Source of the DNA: Skermanella mucosa
Lineage (GTDB): Bacteria > Pseudomonadota > Alphaproteobacteria > Azospirillales > Azospirillaceae
Reading direction: 5' to 3'
DNA length: 64,000 bases
Assembly: GCF_016765655.2 (NCBI RefSeq)
Contig: NZ_CP086106.1
Span: 3,220,501-3,284,500, forward strand
Position 1 is the first letter of the stretch; each line of letters starts with the position of its first letter. The translations under genes were made by a program, and so were the position numbers. Under the pieces are notes generated by a model. It worked only from the letters and a program-made list of their open reading frames with translations, searched no databases and was not told the origin of the DNA. Shown here in pieces: positions 35,078-43,251 of this stretch.

Positions 35078-35151
35078 TGGGGGATCGTCTAGTGGTAGGA
35101 CAGCGGACTCTGACTCCGCCAGCCTAGGTTCGAATCCTAGTCCCCCAACCA
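35078..35151 (+). tRNA. tRNA-Gln (anticodon CTG)
   Basis: This is a 74-nt cloverleaf with encoded CCA. The acceptor stem TGGGGGA pairs with TCCCCCA; the D arm contains TAGTGGTAGGA; the anticodon stem GCGGA/TCCGC encloses the loop CTCTGAC (anticodon CTG, reading CAG); the T arm is CCTAGGTTCGAATCCTAG. An integrase starts about 145 bp downstream, so the 3' end is a likely integration (att) site. I did not find a second copy of the 3' end in the window. Confidence 0.95.
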
Positions 35152-35296
35152 AACCTCCTTGAGAATCCTGCTTCCTCCTAGGCTTTGAGCCGCGCGACTG
35201 GCACGCCGTCCCGACATCCGGCGCGGTCCGGCCAATCGCCTGTGCCAATTTCCTGTGCCAGCGATCCCCGGCGCCGCGCCCGGCCAGGAGACCGGC

Positions 35297-37453
35297 ATGG
35301 CTTCGCTGACCCATCTCGCCCGCCGCGGCGCCACCTACGTCTGGCGCCGCACCCTTCCCAAGGCGTTCGCGGGTTTTCGAAAGATCCCGGACTACCGGAT
35401 TTCCACGCGAAGCCCCCATCTCCGCGAGGCGGCGCGGCGGGCGCGTCGCCTGGACGTCGCGTTCGACGCGATCGTGGAGTCGGTCGGGATCATGATGGCG
35501 AGCGGTCTCACGCTCTCGTTCGAGGATGTGAACGGCATCGTGCGTGCCGCGCTGCAGCGCGTGCTCGACGAGGCCGAGGCCGCGCGCGCGATCGCGGGGC
35601 CGCGCAGTGCCGAGGACGCGCGAACCGCCGCCGCGGCCCACGGAGCGCGCCGCACCGCACTGCGCCGCGCCCTTGTCACCAACGACCTCGGTGCCCTCCC
35701 GACCCTGTGGCCCGCCGCCGCGGCCCTGCTCACCGACCGCGCTCCCCAGGATGCCGCCCTGCTCGGCCGCGCCCTGCTGCGCGCCCTGGAACGGGCCTGC
35801 CTGATCGAGGCCGCACGCGAGGACGGCGCCTACGATGACGACATCCTTCACTGGCTGCCCTATCCGTCCGCCGCGCCCGTGACGACGCTAGCCGCTTCTT
35901 GCAACCCGGCCTACGCGCTCCCCACGACGCTGGCTTCGACCCGGTCGGATCCTCTGCTTGGTTCCGGCGCGCCGCCGGCGCCGACCGTCCCGTTCTGCGC
36001 ACCGGTCGCCGCACCGCCGCCCGGGAGGTCGGGCGTCTCCGCCATGGCAACGCACGCACCGGCTGCCGCGGCATCCCTGATGCCGGCTTCCGCCCCGACC
36101 CTGGCGGAGTCCTCCGCCGTCGTGCCTGAGAAGCCTGTCGCGATGACCACCCCCAGCACGCCGATGACACCTGGGGGCCTGCGCGTCAGCGACTTGCTCG
36201 ATGGCTTCCTCCTTCACCTGACCGGCCGTGTCCATCCGGAAACCATCGTCGATTATCGACAGTCGGTCGGCCTGTTCATTGAACTCGCCGGCGACCGGCC
36301 GGTCGCCGGCGTGCGCCTCGACCATGTGCTGGAGTTTCGCGACCACCTGCGCAAGCTGCCGGCGAAATACGGCCAGCGCCGCGAGTTCAAGGGCAAGCCG
36401 TTGCGTGAGGCCATCGCCATCGCCGATGTGCTCGACGACAGCGTCGGGCAGCGGGTCGACGAGAGCATCGCCCGGGGTGAAACCCCCGCGGCGAACCGCA
36501 TGTACGCGGTCGGCGAAGCACGGGTCCCGCGCCTGTCGATGAAGGCAGCGAACAAGCACCTGACGGGTCTCAAGGCGTTCTTCGACTACGCGTCCAGCGC
36601 CGGCCACACGACGGGCGACAATCCCATCGCCAAGGCCTTCTACGCCAAGAAGTTGACCGGCAAGAAAGCCAAGGATGAGCGCGAATCCTGGCAGCCGGAC
36701 GCCGTGCGCGCCGTCCTGCTTTCACCGGCCTGGACAGGCTGCCGATCGGCGGCGGAGCGGGCGGAACCCGGTCCCAACATCATACAGGACGATTTCTACT
36801 GGGCATGGCTCGTCCTCACCCATCACCCGTTGCGCCTGGAGGAAGCCTGCCAGCTCATGGTCCGCAACATCGTCCGGAAGGACGGTGTCTGGTGCCTGCA
36901 CATAGCCGAGGATGAGCAGGGCAACCAGCAGCTCAAGACGGAGAACGCGACACGGCTGGTGCCGATTCACCGGCTGCTGCTGGAGGCTGGGTTTCTCAGC
37001 CGCGTCGAGCAGTTGCGGAGAGAGGGCGTACGGGCGCTGTTCCCCTCCTTCCAACCGACCACGGCCAGCCGCGCCAAGCAGCTGACCGAAAATGTTTCCA
37101 TTGACGTCCGCCAGCGCTTCGGCCGCCAATTCTACAAGAAGATCGTTGCCTACCTGCAGGATCTCGATCAGCACCAGGAAGGCCGTGTCAATCACTCACT
37201 GCGCCACACGATCGATACCATGCTTCATAACGAGGACGTGGCATCGGTCCGCATCGCGGAGCTGCTTGGGCACCAGAGAATGACAGGCGGTGAGACAACC
37301 AACCGTTATTACAAAGGTGCGACGCTCGCCAAGTTGAAGGAGGCCGTCGACCGCATAGACTACGGAGTGGCCGTCGACGCTGACGGTCGCCTGACTATCC
37401 ACATCGAGGCTGAAAACAGGAATACGGTGGTTCGCCTGGAACGTCGGCACTGA
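35297..37453 (+). CDS. Site-specific tyrosine integrase, 718 aa
   Basis: This is a phage/island-type integrase. The N-terminus LTHLARRGATYVWRRTLP resembles the DUF6538-type head of proteobacterial integrases. A long variable region (about 40-300) is rich in A and P. A core-binding domain (LLDGFLLHLTGRVHPETIVDYRQSV) and a catalytic domain follow: Arg in THHPLRLEEACQLM (about 514), HSLRH (about 634), LLGHQRMTG (His/Trp position) and the nucleophile Tyr in TTNRYYKGATL (about 671). I chose the start MASLTHLARR at 35297; the frame is open from 35255. It lies directly downstream of tRNA-Gln and reads away from it, marking this as one end of an island. At 718 aa it is much longer than lambda Int. 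Confidence 0.9.
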   Translation: MASLTHLARRGATYVWRRTLPKAFAGFRKIPDYRISTRSPHLREAARRARRLDVAFDAIVESVGIMMASGLTLSFEDVNGIVRAALQRVLDEAEAARAIAGPRSAEDARTAAAAHGARRTALRRALVTNDLGALPTLWPAAAALLTDRAPQDAALLGRALLRALERACLIEAAREDGAYDDDILHWLPYPSAAPVTTLAASCNPAYALPTTLASTRSDPLLGSGAPPAPTVPFCAPVAAPPPGRSGVSAMATHAPAAAASLMPASAPTLAESSAVVPEKPVAMTTPSTPMTPGGLRVSDLLDGFLLHLTGRVHPETIVDYRQSVGLFIELAGDRPVAGVRLDHVLEFRDHLRKLPAKYGQRREFKGKPLREAIAIADVLDDSVGQRVDESIARGETPAANRMYAVGEARVPRLSMKAANKHLTGLKAFFDYASSAGHTTGDNPIAKAFYAKKLTGKKAKDERESWQPDAVRAVLLSPAWTGCRSAAERAEPGPNIIQDDFYWAWLVLTHHPLRLEEACQLMVRNIVRKDGVWCLHIAEDEQGNQQLKTENATRLVPIHRLLLEAGFLSRVEQLRREGVRALFPSFQPTTASRAKQLTENVSIDVRQRFGRQFYKKIVAYLQDLDQHQEGRVNHSLRHTIDTMLHNEDVASVRIAELLGHQRMTGGETTNRYYKGATLAKLKEAVDRIDYGVAVDADGRLTIHIEAENRNTVVRLERRH

Positions 37454-37473
37454 ACGTTTGTGTCCGGCTGACC

Positions 37474-37546
37474 TTGCGCCGCTACGGTATACGCGGATCG
37501 ATGAGCCGCAGGGGAAACTGCTGGGATAACTCGGTGACGGAAACGC
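37474..37546 (+). pseudogene. IS3-family transposase remnant
   Basis: This is a short in-frame piece with the hallmark RYGIRGSMSRRGNCWDNSVTET, which matches the IS3 OrfB segment just before its last catalytic Glu (usually GNCWDNAxxESFF). It is cut exactly where the IS1595 terminal repeat begins. Nothing else of this element remains on this side. Confidence 0.75.
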
Positions 37547-37572
37547 GGTCTTATGTAGCTGCCGCCACCAAG
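37547..37572 (+). repeat. IS1595 left inverted repeat
   Basis: This is the left end of the IS1595 element. It reads ggt-cttatgtagc-tg-ccgccaccaag inward and pairs with 39209-39234, with three mismatches. Confidence 0.85.
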
Positions 37573-37636
37573 AACGGCTTGCAGAACACCCTCGGCATGA
37601 GGAGCATAACCCTGTATTTTCAAGAGGATACGGGTT

Positions 37637-38068
37637 ATGGCCGAACCGCATGTCGTTGCCGCTTTGAAGGACAAGCGGGCCGAGTTGTCCGGCAGCATCG
37701 CCGATCTGGAGAAGCGGATCGGCCAGCACCGGGCCGATTTGCTGCATGTTGACGCGGTCTTGCGGCTGTTCGCGCCCGAGTTCGAGCCGGCAACGATCTC
37801 TCCAAGGGCGGTGCGCCGGCCCACCAGCTGGTTCAAGCCGGGCGAACTGGCCCGGTTGCTCCTCGAGGTGTTGCGAACGGCGCCGGCGGCGTTGTCAGTT
37901 CGCGAGATCACCGTGCAGATCATGGAGCGCCGGGGGCTCGATCCCCAGGACGGCCGAACGGCGGAGCTGCTGCGCAAGCTGGTCAGCAATGCCCTGAACC
38001 GGCAGGCCGCCGATCTGGTGGAGCGGATCCAGGACGGTGTCCTGGTCAGCTGGCAGGTGCGCGAGTGA
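37637..38068 (+). CDS. IS1595 passenger protein, unknown function, 143 aa
   Basis: I do not recognise this protein. It starts MAEPHVVAALKDKRAELSGS and runs into a coiled coil (IADLEKRIGQHRADLLHVDAVLRLF). A linker (PRAVRRPTSWFKPGELARLL) leads to a helical domain with a winged-helix feel (APAALSVREITVQIMERRGL, then TAELLRKLVSNALNRQAADL). A truncated homologue lies at 57784-57968 in a different mobile context (MADPHVVSALKDKRAELTGR). It abuts the IS1595 transposase tail to tail and lies within the inverted repeats, so it travels with the element. A DNA-binding role is possible but unproven. Confidence 0.75.
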   Translation: MAEPHVVAALKDKRAELSGSIADLEKRIGQHRADLLHVDAVLRLFAPEFEPATISPRAVRRPTSWFKPGELARLLLEVLRTAPAALSVREITVQIMERRGLDPQDGRTAELLRKLVSNALNRQAADLVERIQDGVLVSWQVRE

Positions 38069-39073
38069 TCAGGCGGCGGGGCGGCTGCGTTGCCAATAGC
38101 CGCAGAAATCGACAGACGGACCGGTGCGGGTGACCAGCACGAGGACGGTGCGCACTTGCAGGCCGTTGCTGTCGCGCCGGTGATCTTCCTTCCAGGAAGC
38201 CTCCCGCGCGTACCGAACCAGATAGACACCGGAGATGCGATGGTGATGCCCCATCTCGCCCCGGCGAAGTCTTGCGAAATAAGCCTCCGCCTGGTTGGTG
38301 CAGGCCTCGTCGGTGGCGTACTCGACCGAGTGGTTGATCCGCCGGGTGTCGAACCGGGCATGCAGGGCGTTCCAGGCCGAAGACTCGTCGGCGTGCACCG
38401 TCGAGGCGCGATCGACCCTGGCCTTGATGAAGCTAGCGGCGGCATCCTCGCTGTCGAACACCGCCGGGACCGTGCCGCCCAGGCTGGTGCCGGACAGCGC
38501 GCGTTCCCGGATCACCACGACGACCCGGCGCTTGCCGCTCCGGTTCTCCGCCAGGCGCCGGTCCCGGCGATCGGCCTTCCGGTTCCCGGGCCGGACGTGG
38601 CCGCCGACATGACAGCCGTCGATCTCGACATGCCGCCCGGCGCCGCCCAGCCGCAGCTCCCCGACCTCCAGCGCCATCGCCTCGCGGAGCTTGTGGGCCA
38701 GCACGAAGGCGGTCTTGTACTGCACGCCGAGATCGCGCGACAGCGCGAGCGCCGCCTTGCCCTTGACCTCGTCGCAGAAGATCACGACCGCCGCCAGATA
38801 GTCGCGGATCTGCAGCTTGTGGAAGGCGAACAGGGTGCCCGAGGTCGGCGTGAAATCCCGCCGGCACGCCGTGCAGCGGAACCGCGGCGCCCCGTTCGGC
38901 CGCGGGCAGGCCCAGCAGGTCGGGCAGTCGCACCGCGGACAGACCGGCGCGCCCCTCGTCTCCGGCCAGTGGATCGCGCAGAACATCGTCCAGGCATCCG
39001 CCTCCTCCATCCGAAGCACCTGCTTCAGGCTGATCGTCCGGGCGGCGGCGGTGAGAAGGAAGTGTTGGGGCAT
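38069..39073 (-). CDS. IS1595-family (ISXO2-like) transposase
   Basis: This is a DDE-type transposase of about 334 residues. The N-terminal zinc ribbon CPRCDCPTCW...FRCTACRRDFTPTSGT is characteristic. The catalytic core starts at HVEIDGCHVGGHVRPGNRK (first Asp), continues with VHADESSAWN (second Asp) and reaches the late acidic residue near TNQAEAYFARLRRGEMG. I chose MPQHFLLTAAARTISL (39073); MQFPAWRAP at 39100 is in frame. It appears intact, so the element may still be active. Confidence 0.92.
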   Translation of the reverse strand: MPQHFLLTAAARTISLKQVLRMEEADAWTMFCAIHWPETRGAPVCPRCDCPTCWACPRPNGAPRFRCTACRRDFTPTSGTLFAFHKLQIRDYLAAVVIFCDEVKGKAALALSRDLGVQYKTAFVLAHKLREAMALEVGELRLGGAGRHVEIDGCHVGGHVRPGNRKADRRDRRLAENRSGKRRVVVVIRERALSGTSLGGTVPAVFDSEDAAASFIKARVDRASTVHADESSAWNALHARFDTRRINHSVEYATDEACTNQAEAYFARLRRGEMGHHHRISGVYLVRYAREASWKEDHRRDSNGLQVRTVLVLVTRTGPSVDFCGYWQRSRPAA

Positions 39074-39208
39074 GGGCGCTCTCCAGGCCGGGAACTGCAT
39101 GAGTTTACCGGATCGGAGCCCTCGCCGACGCTATTTGTTCGTGTTATGTTCCATTGTGCCGCCTGCCCATATCGGTCGCGATCACCGACCGGCCGGCATC
39201 GTTCCCAA

Positions 39209-39234
39209 CTTGGTGGCGGATGCTACATAAGGCC
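39209..39234 (-). repeat. IS1595 right inverted repeat
   Basis: This is the right end of the IS1595 element. Read on the minus strand it is ggc-cttatgtagc-at-ccgccaccaag. It lies 136 bp before the transposase start. Confidence 0.85.
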
Positions 39235-39278
39235 GCCCTTTCCTGCTGAAGGACACCTCAGGAATTGGCCGACAGTAT

Positions 39279-39735
39279 CAGATGGTGGTGCGGATCAATG
39301 GACGGCAAATGTACCTGTGACGGGCCGTCGATGATGAAGGCGAGGTGCTGGAGGTCCTGGTCCAGCGCCGGCGGAACAGGGCCGCCGCCCGTAAGCTCAT
39401 CCGTAAGCTGCTCCGGAAGCAGGGCTTCGCCCCGACCCGGGTGACGACCGATAAGTTGCGCTCCTACGGGGCTGCGTTCAAGGAGGTTGGCCTGGGCGCC
39501 GACCACGAACAAGGGGTTTGCCGGAACAACCGGGCCGAGGTCTCCCACCAGCCGCTCCGCCGACGCGAGCGCAAGATGCAGAGGTTCAAATCGCCGGGTT
39601 CCGCCCAGCGTTTCGTCTCCATGCATGCCGCCACCTACAACACCTTCAACGTCCAGCGCCACCTGGTTTCTCGAAATTCAGAGTCTTTGCGCACCGGCCA
39701 AGTTCCCGTGACAATGCCCTGGCGAAAGTTCAATC
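39279..39735 (+). pseudogene. IS6-family transposase, 5'-truncated with internal stop
   Basis: This is the C-terminal half of an IS26-like transposase. The readable run is VVRINGRQMYL-stop-RAVDDEGEVLEVL, then VTTDKLRSYGAAFKEVGL, NNRAEVSHQPLRRRERKMQRF and YNTFNVQRHLVSR. The stop at 39318-39320 (TGA) stands where the family has Trp (YLWRAVD), a single-base change. The N-terminal HTH and first Asp are missing. Downstream sequence to about 39,860 has no clear gene. Confidence 0.8.
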
Positions 39736-39861
39736 ACCAGCGGGAACCCGTACTTGTCCACGGAGAGTTGGATCTTGACGCCCTGGTTTTCTTGCCGCCG
39801 TCGAAGCCGCGCCCAAAGCAACTCGGCGCCGAATCATTCCGACTTCCGGTTCGGTCAGAAT

Positions 39862-40404
39862 CGGGCTACTGTGGCACGAGACAAGGGCGGATAAGCCGTC
39901 CATATGAGAAACGTCGGATAAATGTTCCGGGTATACACATTGTTGATGCGGCCGAGCACGACTCCAGCACTATCGCCACCCTGGAGGTCGGCGACATGGG
40001 AGGACACCGAGCAGGAAGCTCGATGTAGCGGAGATGTGGCGTTTGCACCCCATACCTTCTTGGCCACGTCATTGCCCTGCCTCTCCCCTTTTCGTTGTCT
40101 TGACGATTTGGGTGTAGATGGTTGCGGGAATGAGGCCGGCTTCCCGTCCTTCCTGTTCACGCAGCATGACGAGCAGCTGGTAGTACATCGATTGCGACAT
40201 GTTCGTCCTCGGGAAGGCGCGCATATAGTCGTCCACCGTTGCCACGGCGGAAGGACCGCAGGTGGCGAGAAGCGGCGCCATTAGCAGCCGGTTCGCATGC
40301 CGAAAAAGAAACCCTTCAACATGCGCCATATTAGCGGTCCGCGACCATGCACCCCGCTTCGGCAGCGGAATCACCGGCTCAAGCAAGCGATGCTGATCGT
40401 CACT
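39862..40404 (-). pseudogene. Decayed IS5-family (IS427-like) transposase
   Basis: This is a heavily mutated relic. One frame gives SDDQHRLLEPVIPLPKRGAW, then TVDDYMRAFPRTN (family YYYFRRW) and IYTQIVKTTKRGE (family DSQSVKTTEKGG). After a frameshift near 40,080 it continues as GNDVAKKVWGANATSPL (family YDAGKKVKGRKRHLL) and LQGGDSAGVVLGRI (family DVQDRDGAKLVL). Catalytic residues are mostly lost. No intact ends are seen. The 222 bp up to the methylase gene hold no credible gene. Confidence 0.55.
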
Positions 40405-40632
40405 GGGCGCCAGGCCGGAGCCGAAGTCCCCTACCACTACGCGATCTCCGGATATCGGCATCAGCTGTCTCCAGCAGGAAAAACTCCCCTGCTGAACAGC
40501 CGCCAACACCAGCCTTCGCCGCGGCTTAACGTTGTCTGCATACCGCTTTTCTGGTAATACGAAATCGCAATCCTGCTTAGCCCAAGTGGAGCGGCCCATA
40601 CGCCGTTCATCAAATAATCGGAGCCTCTGTCT

Positions 40633-43251
40633 ATGACCCCTTTGGGAGCTGCCGGCATAAAGCATGTCGCAGATAAGATACTTGCGCTTGATCCCGACGG
40701 GAAATACGCAAAGCTAAATACCGCTGAACGAAATGTAGAGTATTCTAGCGAGTTTGAGTTTGGGGAGGCTATTGGAGACTACGAGGGCGAGGAGGAGGTC
40801 TGTCGAGCATTCATTGTTTGTTGGCTTTGCACCGTCGGAGGATACCTCCCCGGCAACATTGCGCTTGAGCGCCGTTACTCAATTGGCCGGCCGAAGGTTG
40901 GCGCAGAATTGGATATCCTGGTCCGCCACCCGGATGGCACGCCGTATGCGCTCATTGAAGTCAAAGCTCCTGGTGAATACGAGGTTGATCAGGATAAGTT
41001 CATCAAAGGGCAGCTTTTTGATATTGCTCCATTCGAGCAGGGAGCAAGCATCTTGTGCTTTGCTACGATATCCATTGATAGCGCAGAGCCCCTTATCACA
41101 TCAAAGACAATAGACCACAAAATCTATAAAAAGTATGAAGACTGGAGTATTTCTCGCGCGGCTTCAAATGATATTCCATCGAATTACGGCGAACCCACGC
41201 ATGTTTATTTGGTGAATGGTGGGCCGCGAGATCTGCGGAAAGACGTCAGCCTTATTGAATTGAAGCGCGTGCGCAAGCGTCTTCATGATGTACTGTGGCG
41301 TGGCTCCACACCTGACAACACAATCTACGCATACGTAGTAAAGCTGTTTCTCGCCAAAACTCATGATGAAAAAACAATGAGGCCGGGCGGTAAATACAAA
41401 TTCCAAATCGGTTACCCGGGTAATCAGAGGGAAACGCCCTCTCAAACGTTTTCTGAAATCAACGCTCTATACAAAGTAGCGTATAAGAAATACATGAGTC
41501 TTCCCGACGATGCTTACGTCGAGGGGCTTAATGACCGTGAGTTTTCTCATGAGCAGACAGCTTTTGTCGTTGAGCTTATCCAAGACATATCTTTGTCAAA
41601 GGCAACTGGCGGCCATGCCGACATTCTCGGAGCCTTCTTCGAAGGTATAACGCGAGATGGGTTTAAGCAGACCAAAGGATTGTTCTTCACTCACCTCAAC
41701 GTCGTTTCGTTCATCATTCACGTCCTTGATCTTGCAGGACTTACCAAAGCTAAGATATGCTCTGACCGCCTATCTTCGGAGAAACTCCCCTATGTCATCG
41801 ATCCGTCTTGCGGCTCGGGCACATTTCTCTTGCACGCTATGGCCTACATCACCGGGAGCATAGAGCGTGAAAGAGAGCAGATCGAAAGGGAGGAAAGCGA
41901 CGAAATTAGAGATTTTATTCGATCCCATTTCCCAGTCGGACAGGAAAATCTTTGGGCCAAAGATTTTCTGTATGGTATTGACTACACGGAGGTGCTTGCA
42001 CTTTCGACAAAAGTCAACATGCTTCTGCGGCGTGATGGGCAGACGCATATCTACCATGCAGATGGCCTCGCGCCACTGTCATCCTACAATGAATCTAGGC
42101 TGCGGGGCAAGCCACACGACGACCCATCAGTCTATTCTAAGAGTGTTGCAAACAGCTTTGACGTCGTAATTTCAAATCCACCATTCTCAATTACTCTTGA
42201 TCCTCACACTGTCAATAGCCTTCAATCAACCTTTGAGCTCGCAAGCAACAGCAATTCTGAGAACTTGTTTTTAGAACGCTGGTACCAACTGCTGAAATCG
42301 CGAGGGCGTCTGGGCGTGGTGCTGCCTGAAAGCTTTTTTTCTACGCAAGAAAACCTGGACGCGCGCCTCTTCCTTTTCGCTCATTTTAATGTGAAGGCTG
42401 TTGTGGCTCTTCCCAAAGAAGCGTTCGAACCGTGGACGCCGACACGAACCTCTCTCCTGTTTGCGGAGAAAAAGACCGTCGATGAGGAACGTCTGTGGAA
42501 AAACCGTGCGGTCAAGTGGGAGGCTCGCGGACAGAAAGTTCTTAGCGAGGCGCTCAGGGCCGTTGCTGGGGTCCTTAAAGCTGCGTCCGAGCTGCGAAGC
42601 GCGGTAGAGGACGGATCTATAGCATCCCTGAGGGAAGAGGTCAGCAGAGTTGGTATTTCGCTACCGGCACTTAGCCTAACTGAGTGCGCCGTAGATATCG
42701 AGAATGTGGCTGCTGATTGGGAGGCAACTACGGAGAATATCAAGCCAGAACGTAACGAATTCGAAATGCGAGATATCGTTAAGCGGGCACGTGCTTGTGC
42801 TCGCTGGATGTTGCGTCGTGCCCAATCGATCAGCGTTGGCTGCGAAATCCTTCCGAAGGCAAACAAAATATTAGGACTGGGTAATGATGTGCCTTCAGCC
42901 GAAATGCCGTTGGAAAAAATTGTCAGTATTGTTTCACAGTACTCTCCAACTTTGAAACGCCTTGATGTACGCGTCTGGGCATTCAGAAAGATTGCTGACC
43001 ATTTTCCTGCACCGTTCTATGTGGCCGGTGCGGATCAGGTGGGGTACCGGCGCACCAAGCGCGGGGAGGCTGAGCGTCCAAACGACTTGTTTGTGGCCTA
43101 CAAAGGGACCGAGGTGCCGAGTGAGGGAGCAGGGGAGAGGGTATTTGACTTGGAGCTATGCGGCGGTCAGTGGGTGATTGACACGTCTGCAGGCGTGCCA
43201 CGTAATCTCGCTTCTCAGCTATGCAAAGCTATTGCTTGGAGCAATGAATGA
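40633..43251 (+). CDS. Restriction nuclease-N6-adenine methyltransferase fusion (BcgI-like)
   Basis: This 872-residue protein combines cutting and methylation. Residues 45-130 are an HsdR-N/PD-(D/E)XK nuclease: YEGEEEVCRAFIVCWLC, then AELDILVRHPDGTPYALIEVKAP, giving D94, E109 and K111. The middle is an N6-adenine methyltransferase: SAM motif DPSCGSGTFLLHAMAY (about 390-405) and catalytic SNPPFS (about 514-518), with an HsdM-like helical lead (FFEGITRDGFKQTKGLFFTHLN). The C-terminal part (about 620-870) is helical with no known motif. There is no helicase domain and no separate HsdR gene. It is coupled by overlap to a specificity gene. GC is clearly lower than in the flanks, a sign of transfer. 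The layout matches type IIB BcgI A subunits. Confidence 0.85.
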   Translation: MTPLGAAGIKHVADKILALDPDGKYAKLNTAERNVEYSSEFEFGEAIGDYEGEEEVCRAFIVCWLCTVGGYLPGNIALERRYSIGRPKVGAELDILVRHPDGTPYALIEVKAPGEYEVDQDKFIKGQLFDIAPFEQGASILCFATISIDSAEPLITSKTIDHKIYKKYEDWSISRAASNDIPSNYGEPTHVYLVNGGPRDLRKDVSLIELKRVRKRLHDVLWRGSTPDNTIYAYVVKLFLAKTHDEKTMRPGGKYKFQIGYPGNQRETPSQTFSEINALYKVAYKKYMSLPDDAYVEGLNDREFSHEQTAFVVELIQDISLSKATGGHADILGAFFEGITRDGFKQTKGLFFTHLNVVSFIIHVLDLAGLTKAKICSDRLSSEKLPYVIDPSCGSGTFLLHAMAYITGSIEREREQIEREESDEIRDFIRSHFPVGQENLWAKDFLYGIDYTEVLALSTKVNMLLRRDGQTHIYHADGLAPLSSYNESRLRGKPHDDPSVYSKSVANSFDVVISNPPFSITLDPHTVNSLQSTFELASNSNSENLFLERWYQLLKSRGRLGVVLPESFFSTQENLDARLFLFAHFNVKAVVALPKEAFEPWTPTRTSLLFAEKKTVDEERLWKNRAVKWEARGQKVLSEALRAVAGVLKAASELRSAVEDGSIASLREEVSRVGISLPALSLTECAVDIENVAADWEATTENIKPERNEFEMRDIVKRARACARWMLRRAQSISVGCEILPKANKILGLGNDVPSAEMPLEKIVSIVSQYSPTLKRLDVRVWAFRKIADHFPAPFYVAGADQVGYRRTKRGEAERPNDLFVAYKGTEVPSEGAGERVFDLELCGGQWVIDTSAGVPRNLASQLCKAIAWSNE

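Larger units (their letters stand above)
37547..39234. mobile_element. IS1595-family element with passenger gene
   Basis: This 1,688-bp unit is bounded by 26-bp inverted repeats at 37547-37572 and 39209-39234, identical at 23 of 26 positions; the shared cores are cttatgtagc and ccgccaccaag. Inside are two convergent genes whose stops abut: a passenger gene (+) and an ISXO2-like transposase (-). The flanking 8-mers (ggaaacgc on the left, gccctttc on the right) do not match, so no target duplication survives. The left flank is IS3 debris and the right flank IS6 debris, which suggests later recombination. Confidence 0.85.
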
